Positions 1 to 53,229 of a stretch of DNA of 64,000 nucleotides are shown here, in pieces. The stretch's first letter is position 1; each line of letters starts with the position of its first letter. The notes under the pieces were generated by a model. That model was not told where the DNA came from. It made no database searches and saw only the letters and a list, made by a program, of their open reading frames with translations. This DNA comes from Anoplopoma fimbria (Eukaryota; Chordata; Actinopteri; Perciformes; Anoplopomatidae), in assembly GCF_027596085.1 (NCBI RefSeq), contig NC_072449.1:22070334-22134333 (forward strand), in the 5' to 3' direction. The position numbers and the translations under genes were made by a program.

Positions 1-1393
1 GAAGTGGATACGTCGATGGGAAGATATGTGGAGCTGTGGATGTCTGAGCATCTCACATAGAATATAGAAGCTCTGCGTTGCTTTGAATTTTTTCACTCAC
101 ACTTTTTACATGTGATTTTTATTGATGCTGAATAAACGCAATCTCATAACCAGCTGTAATTAGACACAAAAAACACTAATAACAGCTGTTTGCAGCAACA
201 TGCCTCTATGTGTAATTCATTTAAAAATAACTTTGCTAAACTGTTATATCTCATCTAAAAAGTGACTGAATAAAAGCTGGTCTGAGGAGTTTTTGTGACT
301 TACAGCTGCTGCCAACGATGCTCCATAATGTGCACCTCTGGCATTGCATAGTCCAGCAATGTTGGTTCGCCCTTTTTGTGTTTGGCAAGCCAAGCCTATT
401 TCACACATCTCTCCTCACTGTGTGTTCGAGCAGGTGTCAGCACATCCTTTGCGTCCCTGACAGAGCATTGCTTGTCTGAAGGGGGAACTTTGCCATTAAA
501 GAGAGCTAAATAATGAAGAGAGCAAATCCATCTTGGATTGTCCCCCGTACAAAAGTAAAAGTAGAGACACTGAGGTTATTGTATCGTCGGCCAAATACTA
601 CCTTTGTCGACTGGAAAATACTCTTTGGTCTACAGAGTTTAATGTAATATAAAACAAAGGAAAAAAAGGTTAATTATTAAATATGATTTTGCTTGGAAGT
701 TAATACAGTGCTGCAGGAATTTGTCTTAAAACCCTGATATGAGTTCGCATTTTGCGCATTTTGCTGTTTCCCTCAAAGTCAGGTTTTTAAAAAAATGTTT
801 TTTTGGTTATATGCCTAAAATAGGGGCTGTGGTTAACACAAACCTATGATATTTTTTATGGATTTGTTTTGTTGTACAGTATAAAAAACATCAGTAAATC
901 CATATCGGGAATTTTGAAGCTTTTATGTGTCTTTAAAAAGGCAGTCGCTACAAGTGGCTAAAAGAGACAACAAAACGTCATTACGGCGACTAGTCTGGCT
1001 TGAGCTTAGTGGTGTTGACATTAAGTCATGCGACGGGGCGTAGTTTGCGTAAAGAATAAAGAAAGCTTTTTACTTCTGCTGATTGCGTTTCAAGATTCAA
1101 AAATCACAAAAGGGGTGTCCATTGTGAAGATTATCTTAATGAACTAAACGTGTCATTATCGTTAACGTTTGTTTTGCCACCGACCATATTTTCTGCAATT
1201 ATCCAAAATTCAATGGAAAAATCCCATTGGCCTTTTGTCAAGGGAACCAGTGTGATTTGAATGAAATATGTTCAAAAATATCCATACAGCACTCTATATT
1301 CATCCAGAATCATATTGTGTAAAAGTAAAAAACTGACAGGGATTTGAATTATTAATAGTCGTTTCACTGTGTGTTGATAATGTTAATTAAACT

Positions 1394-1436
1394 AAAAAAG
1401 TAAAGTAAAGGATCTAACTAGTTCTTCCAACACTGC
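1394..1436 (+). repeat. Short fragment of a teleost repeat (family A)
   Basis: The text, with AAAGTAAAGGATCTAAC followed by TTCTTCCAACACTG, matches the terminal part of a common fish repeat, which I call family A here. Other pieces of it lie at 17.7, 24.0, 33.9, 43.9 and 52.7 kb. Recognition is from memory of fish sequence, so the family name is left open. Confidence 0.5.
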
Positions 1437-1463
1437 AAACAGGCATATCCCCAGCACCACCAT

Positions 1464-1489
1464 CACACACACACACACACACACACACA
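1464..1489. repeat. (CA)13 microsatellite
   Basis: Thirteen uninterrupted CA units, seen directly. Confidence 0.95.
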
Positions 1490-2435
1490 TACTCAGGCCA
1501 TTCTCTGATGTGACCTTCAGCACATGCAGGCTGGCATTCAATTACCGCCCTGTCAGTGGCCCATCCAGCCCAGTGGCTGCACGTCCTTGAAAGTCTCTCC
1601 AGCCTCCGTCCAGTCTATATTCCATTACATCCTCCACATCGGGAGCTCCGTCCGGCATGCACCCCTTCACATCCTCATCACTGAAGGCACTGGCACACAC
1701 ACGAAGCTTGATATATCCTTTACAACATCTCTAACTGCAGTGAGCAATGGTTTTCCTCGTGCGTACACTGAATCAAATCAGAGCACAAGGTAAACATATG
1801 AGTTTGTTTTTTATTAGCTGAAATATTGGGCCGGTAAAAAAATAAAAACAACAGCAAAAAAACAATAGACAATTCAAGCACTGCTTGTCTGAAATTGTCT
1901 CTCATTGAACTCCCTCGGTTTTCATATTTCCACAATATTGTTCAGTGTGTTATTGGACGTCATTACTGTCAAAGCATTTCACAGGCTCTGCTCTCTCTGA
2001 TTATTGCCCAAAATTGCCCCGTGAGTCTATTTACTGTACAAATTTGTGATCATGACTGAAAGTACAGTGTGGTGCTGGAGCCATTTTCAGCCACTGCCAC
2101 TTGAAGAACGCTCCAGATGAAATCTCTGCCGGCTTTAACCCCGCTTGCCCCTTCACTGTTTTGCTGCAATGATTCATGTGCTGGTTTTGCACAGCTGTTG
2201 ATTGACCTTGAACAGTTGTCTCTTCTTGGTTTATGATTTTGTTACATCACAATGTGTGGATCAGTAAACATTTGGCTCTGACTGCTTATCTCAGCTCTTG
2301 ATGTTTTTGTTCACATTTGTTTGTTGCTAATATTTGTAATTTATCTCATGAAGCAAAACACCTCTGTGATAATTGCTCTCAAGATTAATATGAATATTGA
2401 CTTAGTAAGCTCTTGTTAAAGCAAAGCTTTCATTA

Positions 2436-2530
2436 GAGCTGCAACAATCAATCAATTACTGGATCGACAGAAAAATACTACTTTGATAATTGAGTGATAT
2501 TTAAATATTTTTTTAAGCAAAGACCCCAAA
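2436..2530 (+). repeat. Teleost repeat fragment (family B, 'GAGCTGCAACAATCAATC')
   Basis: The start GAGCTGCAACAATCAATC and the piece ATCGACAGAAAAATACTACT resemble a very common fish repeat rich in ATTAATCGATTAATCG words. Other copies lie at about 3.4-3.56 kb and 53.86-54.33 kb. The copy is diverged. Confidence 0.5.
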
Positions 2531-2939
2531 TATTATTTATCATCCCAGCCTCTTATGTGAGGATCAAGGAGTCAAGGGTCAAGACACAAATTCAATCTAA
2601 TATTGTACTGAACAACAGGCTCACAGAGTTATTTGGAATTGGTACAGTTTCTTGTTTATGAGCAGAATGGATTAAAAAAAAGAAAAAATCGTCGTTTATC
2701 TGTTATTAGAACTAGAATTGACAAATGAAAATACACGTTTTGTTTAGTTTGGCTTTTGACTGGATTTTTAGAGAGTTGCTTGATTTTAAATTCATGAAAG
2801 CTGAGGTGGCCGGTATATTTTATCAAGCAATCCAGAACTAAATGCAATACACCTTTTGGATATTTTCTCTTCCGCTCTTTTTGTAATATATGTGAATGAC
2901 GTAGCTCTTCAGATTACTGAACCTAATTTATATATACTT

Positions 2940-3367
2940 GGATGTTATTAAATTGGTTATTTTTGGATATAATTTTAGTCTATTCAGGAGGAGAACTGTG
3001 AAATGTGAGCTGTGTGATTTGAGTGGAAACTCAGTCCTATTATCTTTTGTACTGTACAAATTACAATGACTTAAGAGAGTTAATGTTCCATGAAATGGCT
3101 CGATCAGACCCTGAAATACAGTGCTTAAGTTTGTTAACCTTACCTCAAAAGCCTCGAATAGAAGGTGAGAGGGATTATTCAATTAGTATTTATTCTCATG
3201 TCTGAAGATTGTATTTAGAGACATGCTTGAGTTGCTTCAATATTTTGGACTTACTCTGTTGTTTGGAAATCTATACGCTGCACTCTGTTCCTGGCTTGTA
3301 TTAATTTATGCTGTCTTGTAGACCCATAAGGGTTGGCATAGCAATATGCAAAACACAATAAAAAAAG
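2940..3367 (+). mobile_element. Decayed LINE 3' end (ORF2 C-terminus plus tail)
   Basis: Codons 3004-3021 read CELCDL. One nucleotide out of frame, 3023 onward reads VETQSYYLLYCTNYNDLREL. Together they resemble the Cys-rich C-terminal region of non-LTR retrotransposon ORF2 proteins, a C-x2-C followed by an aromatic/HFLLYC and Y-x-x-LR block. The frame break near 3022 and the lack of an upstream reverse transcriptase frame show a truncated, dead copy. The AT-rich tail with GACCCATAAGGGTTGGC and an AATAAA at 3358-3363 fits a LINE 3' UTR. The exact clade (L1-like or other) cannot be settled by eye. Confidence 0.5.
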
Positions 3368-3404
3368 AAGTATATATTCACAAGAAAGTAGTTAATTCAT
3401 AGTA

Positions 3405-3560
3405 AATTGAATATTTGGGGTTTGGGAATTTTGGACAAAACAAGGCATTTGAAGACGTCAACTTCTGCTTTAGGAAATGGCAAAAGGCAATTTTCAGTAT
3501 TTTTGGATTTTTTATAGCGCAAATGATTAATCGAGAAAGAAATCACTTAATAATCAAACT
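3405..3560 (-). repeat. Teleost repeat fragment (family B)
   Basis: Contains ACAAAACAAGGCATTTGAAG, a GACGTCA word, and AAATGATTAATCGAGAAAG. These match, in the opposite orientation, the family whose other pieces lie near 2.44 and 53.9 kb. Confidence 0.5.
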
Positions 3561-4773
3561 GAGATACTGCCTGTTTAACCTATTAAACAATTTTGGAATG
3601 TATTTTGCTTTTGTACATGTACTGCCTGCCATATACATGATTTATCTGACAGCTGAATGAATTGTTAGCCTTCAGGAATTTGATCATAGCAGTAAATCCA
3701 CTATGTCGAGTATGGAAACATAAAACATATTGGTCTCCTGGATTTATTGGCTGTCTGATTTATGCAGATCCTACTCAACAGATTTCCACCTGTAGTTATA
3801 TGGAGGGCTTCAGCTTCAGTTGACATTTACAGAGCCAAAGCAATCATGAATTGCCATCATCTCTTAACTGTATTGATCCCTTTATATCTACAGTGCCGTT
3901 TATTTGGAAGACCTTAAACATGGACGCTTGTATCGCGTTTATGTGTTGTTGAGAGCATAAATAGTTCCCCCTGAATAAGCCCCATAAACCCGACTGGGTC
4001 ACCGTGTCTCCATTAAGGAAATGAAAAAGGCAAGAGCGGTGACCAAAACCTCTGCTGATTGTCCCCTCATGAGGATCCCATAAAGGAATTGAGGAATTAT
4101 TAGCACCTCCAATATATTATCTCAAAACTCAAGTCTGTTCTCTGTCCAAATCGCGCTCCCAACGCCACCAGGATCCAAAAATAATGCCAGCTAGAAACCT
4201 GCGCCTCTAAACTTTCAAATCTGCAACCTGAACTGCAGTCTGGTGACAAAACAATGGACTTCAGCAGCATGCACAGTTGTGCCACATGGTTTGGAGCCTG
4301 TACTTCATGTCAAGTGACTCTACTTACTCAAACCAAACAATGTGTCCAGTGTGTTTCATTATGGATTGGAGCCCGATCTCTGTTTTCTTCTGGAAGCCAT
4401 AGAGCACAAGTGCAGGACCCATAAGTAAAGACAAAAGACACTCAAAGTCTCTGGTATAATATATCAGGACCACACATCTTTGTTTCCTGAAAATGTATAA
4501 CAGTAATGAACCATTGCTGGGACTCACTGACCTATAATTCAAATAACTAAAGAGCATTTATCAAGAAAGTTATGAACATATGCTTGAGCACTAGCCCTGT
4601 ATGGGGTGTTGAAAGTGGTTATTATAATCGTTTTTAAAGGTGTTATAAATGGGGCTGCAATGGAGCGTGCTCAGGTGTGAATTTCAAGCTTTTGTCAAGC
4701 CTGAAAGGATTAGTTTAGCAGATTTCTGATTATGTTTTTTCACATAACTGGATGGGACAGGTTTCCTCGGAAG

Positions 4774-4984
4774 CGCATTCAAAGGTCATGTTTTGTTCGG
4801 GTAGCAGGGCAGAGCGTCATGCTCAAAGAAGCTCTCTGCAACAATCATTACATTACATTACATTACATTACATTACATTACATTACGCATTCAAAGGTCA
4901 TGTTTTGTTCGGGTAGCAGGGCAGAGCGTCATGCTCAAAGAAGCTCTCTGCAACAATCATTACATTACATTACATTACATTACA
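4774..4984 (+). repeat. 112-bp tandem duplication ending in (CATTA)n
   Basis: Two copies begin CGCATTCAAAGGTCATG, at 4774 and 4886. They agree base for base through AGCAGGGCAGAGCGTCATGC and on to ATCATTACATTA. They differ in the length of the (CATTA)n tract, which is longer in copy 1. The structure looks like replication slippage or unequal exchange anchored on the CATTA tract. Confidence 0.9.
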
Positions 4985-5130
4985 GTCATTTAGCAGATGC
5001 TTTTATCCAAAGCGACTTACAATCAGTAGTATATATTACATATCATTCACCCATTCACACACTGATGACAGGGCTACCATGCAAGGTGCCAATCAACTCC
5101 CCTCTTGTTCAGACTCAGCAAACTTCATGC
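4984..5130 (+). repeat. Common teleost interspersed repeat
   Basis: The block AGTCATTTAGCAGATGCTTT, then TATCCAAAGCGACTTACAAT, directly after a (CATTA)n tract, is a widely scattered fish repeat. The following CATTCACACACTGATGACAG and CTACCATGCAAGGTGCCAA belong to the same element. Family name not certain. Confidence 0.7.
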
Positions 5131-6679
5131 ATGTTGACCCGCTGCACTGTGCTTCATCAAACCTCGACTCCCCCTTAGTTTCCTCTAAATGAAAAATGCT
5201 GCTTTATTACAGGCATGATGTAGATGCTCCAAATGAGTACATGAAGTTTGGTTCTTTCTGTGATACACAGCCTCTGTGGCTTGTGGTTGTCAATCAACCA
5301 TTACTTGTGTTTTATTGGGTATTTTATTGGGTATTAAATCTGTTTTAGGTTAGTTTTCAGGCTTGTGCGGCTTTTTGTACCTTTGTGTTGGTCTAACAGA
5401 GATCTAAATGGTCATGTGAATTTCATTCCATCAATCACATGCGTTTCATACCCTTAGAGGCTCAGGGTAGCATAGCATAGCTGTTGTTTCCTTTCTCAAC
5501 AGAGAGGCACAATAGTAGCAGATTCCATGGCATAGGCATGTAACTGGCAGACCACATGGCAGACTACTTTTAGAAAGTGTGATTTGGTTAAATCTGCCCT
5601 GTTTCAGTCCAGAATCTGTGCTGGCTGAAACGAATAAAGTGGATTAACTCTATCACAGGATAATGCAGATTAAACTGGTAAACACAATCACTAAGTGATG
5701 CATATGGCCTGTAGGGGGGGAGTTAAAGCTTTATTTTTTTCAGACAGAAGAACTGAGTGAAAATATATGGGTTTTAATTGCAGCTCGCACAGCTGAAAAA
5801 GCCCAGATCACATAACATTTCCATGTTATACAACGGTGACTGTAGCGGTCCAGAGAGCAGGGAAACATCACAGTAACACCAGTGATGCCTGAGCGCCCAA
5901 TATCTCCAAGTCCCAACGTATTCGCTCTCCTTGTAAAATTTAGCCCTGCTAATGCAAATGATGCTGCTAATGAGAGCATTAAGTTATTCAGCTGGTGTTT
6001 CTCTGGAGTGATACGTCAGCGTGTCTCTTGATCCCTGAAGCGATTTTCCCCCTGGGCGAGGGCGGGTAGTCATGCTTGCTCTGACGGTGGAGATACAGCC
6101 GGTTCAATGAAAGCGGGGGTGGCAGCTGGAGAAAATCCATTCCCAGAGTGAGCGTTCTGCTGAGGCAGGTATGCCGACCTTTCAGTCATCTGATAGGTCA
6201 ACGCTCGGCAGCGTGCCTGGACTTTCGTGGCTAAGTGCCAGGCCTGGTGGTGCTCATAGTAAAGCTTATCTGAGCAGCAGCCAGCTATGATCAATGGAAC
6301 CCCTTGGCAGCTCATTTTTAGTACAGTATGGCACAGCCACAAAACACTCACCAACAGATGCAGGTGACAGATGACGATAGGGTTTACCCATGTGCATGGT
6401 GACCATTCAGGAACTCTGTGCAGACCAATGAGTTCATGTTGTTTAAATCCATTTTGCAGTAGTTTAGTCGATCAACTTTAATTGACACCCAATTATACCT
6501 GTAAATTAATCTTGGATGACTTGGATATAATGAGATTATTCTGCTTTGTCAGCAAGTATTTTGTTTAGAAGAAAGTTGCTTCACCTTTTTTTTTCTTGCA
6601 TGTCAGACTCCAGCCCCGATGAGATAAACGTTAAAATTCCTTGTTTGTGGTAAACACCGCCTTTGCATCTTCCTCTCAG

Positions 6680-46845
<40,166 letters not shown>

Positions 46846-49800
46846 CCCGTGTGCACACCAAGCCATTGGACTCGACTAAACTAACCCCACCTCAGCCCTC
46901 CCAGCTCCATCCCGGTCTCTAGCTAATGCATTTCTCATAATCTCCAAAAGTTCATCGGTGTTTTGGGAGCGGGAAACATCCTGCTGAATACTCTGGGGGT
47001 TGGAAATCTAATTCCAAGACAAGAACAATGGCTTTTATGAGTTTTCTGGGAGGAATTTCACTTGAAAATGCTCTGAAAAATATATAATGTATATAAATAG
47101 TAAAAACAAGGGAATTAAGCTTCCTCCTGAAGTAATAAAAATGTGTTGGTTGAGTATGTCACAACACGTTGAAGATTTTTCACCCACTGGTCATTGAGGG
47201 GTCCATATCTTTAGGTTTTTCAGTGGAACAGTGTACTGTGAAGCCTGGTGCGTCTTCGGACATGGACATGAGTCTACCTTTCCTACAATACAAATAGTGT
47301 CAGTATTTAAACACAGGGTTCTCACCACAAAATATACCTCAGATTAAACGCAGAGTTGCTGTAATACTTGTGGTATACTGTACGTACTTGACCTTTTTAC
47401 ATATAAAAACGTATGGACAAAAAGGTTTTTATCACACTCCACACTCATTCAAACGGATAATATGGCCTACCTTTATCTGATTAAGAAGCTTTTTACTCTC
47501 AGTAGTAGCTGGCATTAGGTGCTTATTTTCATCTATGATCCAATGCCAACCATTAGAGGACTGTCTTAATTGTAGTGCTTGATGGCTCAGTGTGTTTACA
47601 CTGCTCATTATGGCGCAGTATCAAGATTAGGATCCTTCATGAGAGCTCCCAAAATAATTTTGGACTTCCACGCTCACCAGAGGTTGGACTTGTAGGGTTA
47701 GAAGAACAGGGTGATGAATTGTGAAGTGTACTGTAATATGTATTTCATTATTAAGGAATCATTTGTGGAACATGGCACGTCTCGAGGTGCCTTTTTTTGC
47801 CTTTTCTCTCTTGTTTTTACTAACATAAACTGCCTTTTCCTTCGCCTTCTCATATTTGTCTCTTCTGGCTGGGGGGGATTTAGGGACTCCAATATTATTT
47901 TTTATTTTTTACTTTCTCTGCCAAGGACACATGAGAGAAAATGCTACAGAGGATGCATAACTCTAGTTTTTCTTTTCATTTATATTTCAAATGGCTACTT
48001 GATACAACTGTGTACATCCAAGTAATAGGACAGAACCAGAATACCCATACAAATAAAAAATAGAGACGTTTAGATAACAAAAAGACAAATAAATCCAATG
48101 AATATAACTTCAGTGGAAAAGTACAGAAGCACTGTGCATGAGTTGTCATGCGGAAAGAACAAACCAGTAGAGTAAAGATGTTAATGTTTAACAACAGCTG
48201 TTGGAGGAGAATGTGATTGCTTCATAATGTCGCTAACAAGCAATGGGACATATTCAAACAATGGCCACCCTGACTGTTTATCTTTAACAACTGTATATTA
48301 CTTGCTAGCTACTTCTCTGTACGTTTGTTAATTTTTCGACACTAACCGATAATGAATGTATGTTTTGCTGTACAGGAAATGAATGTCCCGATGTCACAGT
48401 ACATTGAATGACCCATTACGTTGTTTATAGTGCAGCTGCGATTGGCGAGATGACCAGTTGGCACGTTTAGTCCAAATTGTTTAACTTCTCGGTGTTATTC
48501 CTGTATGCGATAATAACGGGCACCCCACAGGTTCTGAGCCGAGCTCCCTTTCTTCTGACGGCTCCCCAAAAACAACTGATTCCCTTTTACTGCTAATGCT
48601 AGTTCAATCACTGAAAGACATATCAGATATATTTCCATCTGCTTCAAACAAATCAGAGGTTTTCCTGGCAAATATCCAAATGAATGAATCAACTCAATGT
48701 CTACTTACTGTAAACTCCTTTGACAAGTGAGAGAGTGATGATGCCTGAAAGTGAGCGTCAAAGTGCATATTCTACTTTAGCAAATTGGTTTCATGTAAGA
48801 TACGAGTACAAAAAAAAGAATCTATATTTGTTATGTACTGTACATGGTATGTATTGTATTTGTAAAGCTAAATCAAACCATGTTTTACAGGAAGAGGTTC
48901 TTGTATTAGGATGTGTAAAAAGACGGGGTAGGATCCCAAGGAAAAATAAATTAGATTATATTTAAAAGTATTTGCTTACAGTACGGCTTTAAGTGGATAA
49001 TGTTTCTAAAACATTTTAAGGTGCCTCATTTGTCATACTTTAGCAGACATTATTTTATCTGAGAAGAAAAGAAACCTTGATGTTACCGTACGATGTATTA
49101 TTGCCATAGCCCGCTGGCTGCACAAGTTAAGTAGTATTTTCTCTGATGTATAGTACGTGAATGCCCATTGGAAAAAGCTTTAGAAGCAGAAATGTGTTGC
49201 CCTCTATAATAATAATATTCCTGGAACAAAGTAATACTGTATTTTGCCCGTTCACGAGCACACATGTAGATTCACTCCAGATCGTTTCGCCTTCAGGTGT
49301 CCAAAGCAAATAAACTGAAGGAAACTTTTTTCTAAGAGTCACAGACATGCTATAGTCATGTACAATACGTGCTGTGGAGGAAGTTGTGTTTACATTAGTT
49401 TGATAAAGAACAGTGTGTTAGGGCATAGTTGCTTTCAACATTACAACTTGGTGCTATGTTTAACTTTGTGGTGCTGTAGAATAGAGGTCTAAAGGTTTTT
49501 TGTTTTTTTCTGTTTCCATGAGCAACTCTTTGGGCCCTGTGTGTTTGAGCAACTAAACTAGCTCCATTAGACACTATAGGTCCTTATCATAACAGTATCA
49601 TGGTGTGATGACAGTAATAGAAAATACTGGAAAAAGAGTATATCCTCAAATAATAGAGACTTGTGACATTCAAATGAATCTCAAAATGACCTGTTTTCTA
49701 TAGTGTGTTTGCATTGTCTGTCTGTGCTTCCAAGGTACCCTCTCTAAAGCATATTTGTGATGATATTGAGAATATTAACCCAGCCTAAAAAGGAGAAACA

Positions 49801-50729
49801 TAACCTGGTTTAGATTAGTACACAACCACAGGACACATGGGAGGGAATCTGAGAGCATAGTCAGGTCACAAGGGGGACATTTTTCTACACACTTCCTGTA
49901 GTTCTACCATCTTTGGTTAACAGCACTGTTTTTCAAGCACACTATTGCAGGGGCGCAACCGTCTCAAGTCATCTCACCACCGTTTTGGCGGTAGAATTCC
50001 TACTAGTACTGTACAGTTTGGCCATGAGTAGTCATCAGACCACGTTTGTATTTATTGCTGATTCTCCTGGTAGAAAGGTATTGTGAACGCTAATACATCC
50101 TCTCCGGGAGTTTGAACGAATGGATGTCGTCTTCCGGGCTCTTTTTTGCATATTCAACAGAAACATGTACAGTGTTTAAGAGGGCTGCTTTGGACGTACT
50201 GTTAGCTCAATTTTTATTTCTATTTATTTCTATTTTTCAAATTTTCTGCTTACAGCTTTTAGTGCATCACTAGGTGCTGGTAGGATGATACTTAGAACTG
50301 TTTTGATTTTTTATTGTATTAATCTTGCATGTAGTGACAATACAAAAAAAAGAAAAACGCCTATTTAGCAATCATTCATGGACATCCGAGCTGGTTGTTA
50401 TTGGACGGAAAATAGAAATATGTAGTATTTTCTATATTCTCTGTTTTTTCATGTGTACCAGCACTGGGAAACTAGAATGTATTATTATCGTAGGCTACAA
50501 TAAGCACTACATCGTTGACTGTTTTTAGCTAATGCTCATACTCAAGCAAACCAAGTAGTGCTTAAAAAGGAAAAAAATTTACTACATTTCCTTTCATTTT
50601 CATCCACTAAACTCTGTGCTGTACATCACATGTTTACATTCTGTATCATATGTTGTTTTTTGTACATGATTTGTCTCCATAGTATTCTTTAAGTTGTCTA
50701 CAATGTTCATATGTAAATATTTCAAAACA

Positions 50730-50766
<37 letters not shown>

Positions 50767-51340
50767 TACTCTGTTTTAAAGTGATAACCTGATGTTTCTC
50801 TTTTTTTCCTGTCAGTTTTCAGACTTGTCGTTCTGTTCTGTCACGGCATCAGGTCTTACGCTTCACTTAACTTTTTGTAAGCAATTAACTCATACTGTAT
50901 GGTGCTGTACCAAAGCCTTATGTATAATATTTGTATTACTTTCTCTCTCATTTGCCACTGCTGTCCAGTGAATTCTGTATCGTCCGAGATCATGTCTTAC
51001 TCACTCTTCATGTTCAACTGCCATGGATCTCGTTGCTTTATTGAGTAAACAGAAACCTGAACGAACTATAATGTAAAAACACTCTGGCCTCTTTCCAACT
51101 GGCCTGGATATGTAGTGACAGTCGCCATCAAAAGCCTTTGTAGGGAAAAACGCACAGGCTCACTCCTGGTGGCTCATCATGACGTAGACATGGGCCTGGC
51201 ACATGGTCTATGCTCTGTATATGGCATGTCTATGAGAATATGAAAGCAGTGTTGTATTCATGTCACCATATCATTTCAAATGCTTAGTCCCATACGAAAT
51301 TTTCCTCTCAAATTTTTGTATTTTGATATAATAAAAAAAT
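46846..51340 (+). other. igsf9b: Probable igsf9b 3' untranslated region
   Basis: No coding sequence is recognised between the stop codon and about 51.3 kb, and there is no recognised repeat except a T29 run at 50732-50760. AATAAA signals stand at 47134, 48052, 48945, 49309 and 51330, so several transcript ends are possible. The extent is an inference; only transcript data can fix it. Open frames of 60-100 codons here look random. Confidence 0.4.
50732..50760. repeat. (T)29 homopolymer
   Basis: Twenty-nine consecutive T, seen directly. Confidence 0.95.
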
Positions 51341-51460
51341 CAAAAGAGATTTTACTTTTCTGTGGTTTTGTTTTCTTGACGCTCCTCTGATCCGCCCTGT
51401 GAAGAAGGTGTAATTCATATACTGAACACAGGGTGTAGGTGTTGTGCAAATAGTGGGGAA

Positions 51461-51582
<122 letters not shown>

Positions 51583-52559
51583 TGGGTTGGGGTTGGGGTA
51601 TTCTTGGACAAACTAAAATCAGCCCATGAGTTAAAGTGCTAAATTTCAAATTTTGTTTTTACTAAAAAAAGAAATCACATTTATACTTGTAATTTAGTCT
51701 TAAATGTGACAAACGCATCTTAATTTAGAGCCAAAAAAGGCTGTGTTTACATGCGTGCGTGTTGTTTAATGATTAATATTTAGACCACAGCTCTTCCGTC
51801 TACACCCAAATGTTAAGGAATGAATTGTGTGGCAGCAGAGCCAGAACAAGGAAACCAAATAACTTGAAAGAGGATGAGTACCTTCAGAATGACCTTTGTG
51901 CTTTTGTTCAAATTCCCGCTGGCAGGCTGGGAAGCAAACAAATGAGCAGCCATCTGCATACACCTGAGGAGTGCAGTTAATCCACTGGTCAAACACACAA
52001 ACCTTCAGAGGCCTAGTTTCATAAATGCTACATTATACCTGCAGATTTTTTTCAAAAATAGTTTCATCGTGTATATTTTCCACCAGCCATTATATTGCAT
52101 GTTTGAAGTAAAGTTATTGTGATTTTGGGATGAATCTCATTATTTTATCATTATCAAATAATTTGCCAGTTTTTGATTTATCGGATAATTGTTTGCTCTG
52201 CAATATGGCATTAAACAGTAAAAAAATGGCCATCACAATATTGCCTAAAAAAAAATCTAAAGGAAAGCAAAATGCTTGCTCACAGCAAATCTTAAGTTCA
52301 CAAACAAAACATCAACTATTCATTTTAATTTAACGTTTAATTGGCATGTAAACTTAAGTGTTAAAACCACGTGAGGTTTAACGAGGGTTATTATGTGCAA
52401 TAAGTAGCTGAGACTTATGGAAGTTACTATAGGCTCTGTTGTTTTTTTAATGGTTTTTGAATGGGTTAAACAAACCCAGTCTTTCTGCTAAACCATGATG
52501 AATCTGTTCTGCCAATAGCTATATATTCTAAAAAGCAGACCCATCATTTACTTTAATAT

Positions 52560-52805
52560 CACAGTGCAGAAATTCTCATACAAGTAAAGGTCCTGCAGCT
52601 GGTAAAGTAAAGGTCTTGCTACTTTATATGGGCTACTGCTCCTTTTTGTTGATAATATTGTGTTATTATAATCTAAGTCTGTAAAGCAACCCATAACTAA
52701 ATGTATCCACTTAATTTAGAGGTGTGAAAAGTACTATATTTCCCTCTGAGAAGTACAGGAGTAGAATAATAAAATTGAAATTACACAGAATACTCAAGAT
52801 AAAGA
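52560..52805 (-). repeat. Teleost repeat (family A)
   Basis: ACAAGTAAAGGTCCTGCAG, CTGTAAAGCAACCCATAACT, then AAAAGTACTATATTTCCCTC and GAGAAGTACAGGAGTAG. The last part is the diverged reverse complement of the block at 33.9 kb. Confidence 0.65.
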
Positions 52806-53229
52806 TAAAGAGGTTTTTTTTTATTGTGCATAACATTGCCTATAGCCTCCAGCACTTGAGTAAATGTTGTACTATTGCTTTGAGAAGCTGCAACCAATGA
52901 TGTTTGGTAGTTGCCTGACAAATGACATAAGCAACATTCAAAATAGTTGGAGGTGGCTGTGCCTTGTTAATTTATCTTTTTGATTATAGGGCCCAAAAAT
53001 GTCAGTACGAGCTCTAGGGATCATGAAAATGGTCCAAGTGGCCCCTCAAGCAAAAAGAGGAACAGCTGTGTCTCCCATTATCTCCTCCAGTGGACGGGCA
53101 CAATCAGATGATATAGTGGAGATGGAGTGATTTCCCCCTCCTCTCACTGTTACCAACCACCTACACTACATGCTTATGTAATGCATTACCTAACACCACA
53201 CAACTTGGCAGATGGGGCTCTTCGGGCTG

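Larger units (their letters stand above)
1..6679 (+). other. igsf9b: igsf9b intron 1 (3' part)
   Basis: This stretch ends in a pyrimidine-rich acceptor at 6671-6679. I searched it for the short exon that should encode the start Met and signal peptide and did not see one. It holds a CA microsatellite, several teleost repeat fragments, a decayed LINE 3' end and a 112-bp tandem duplication, all listed separately. The open reading frames of 60-150 codons here look like chance frames. Confidence 0.75.

Noticed and set aside
4774..4984. Possible CRISPR-like array
   Set aside because: Only two copies in direct tandem, with no unique spacers, in a vertebrate genome.
4732..5178. 148-codon plus-strand frame
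   Set aside because: Its body is repeated HYITLHYITL from the CATTA tract and the tandem duplication.
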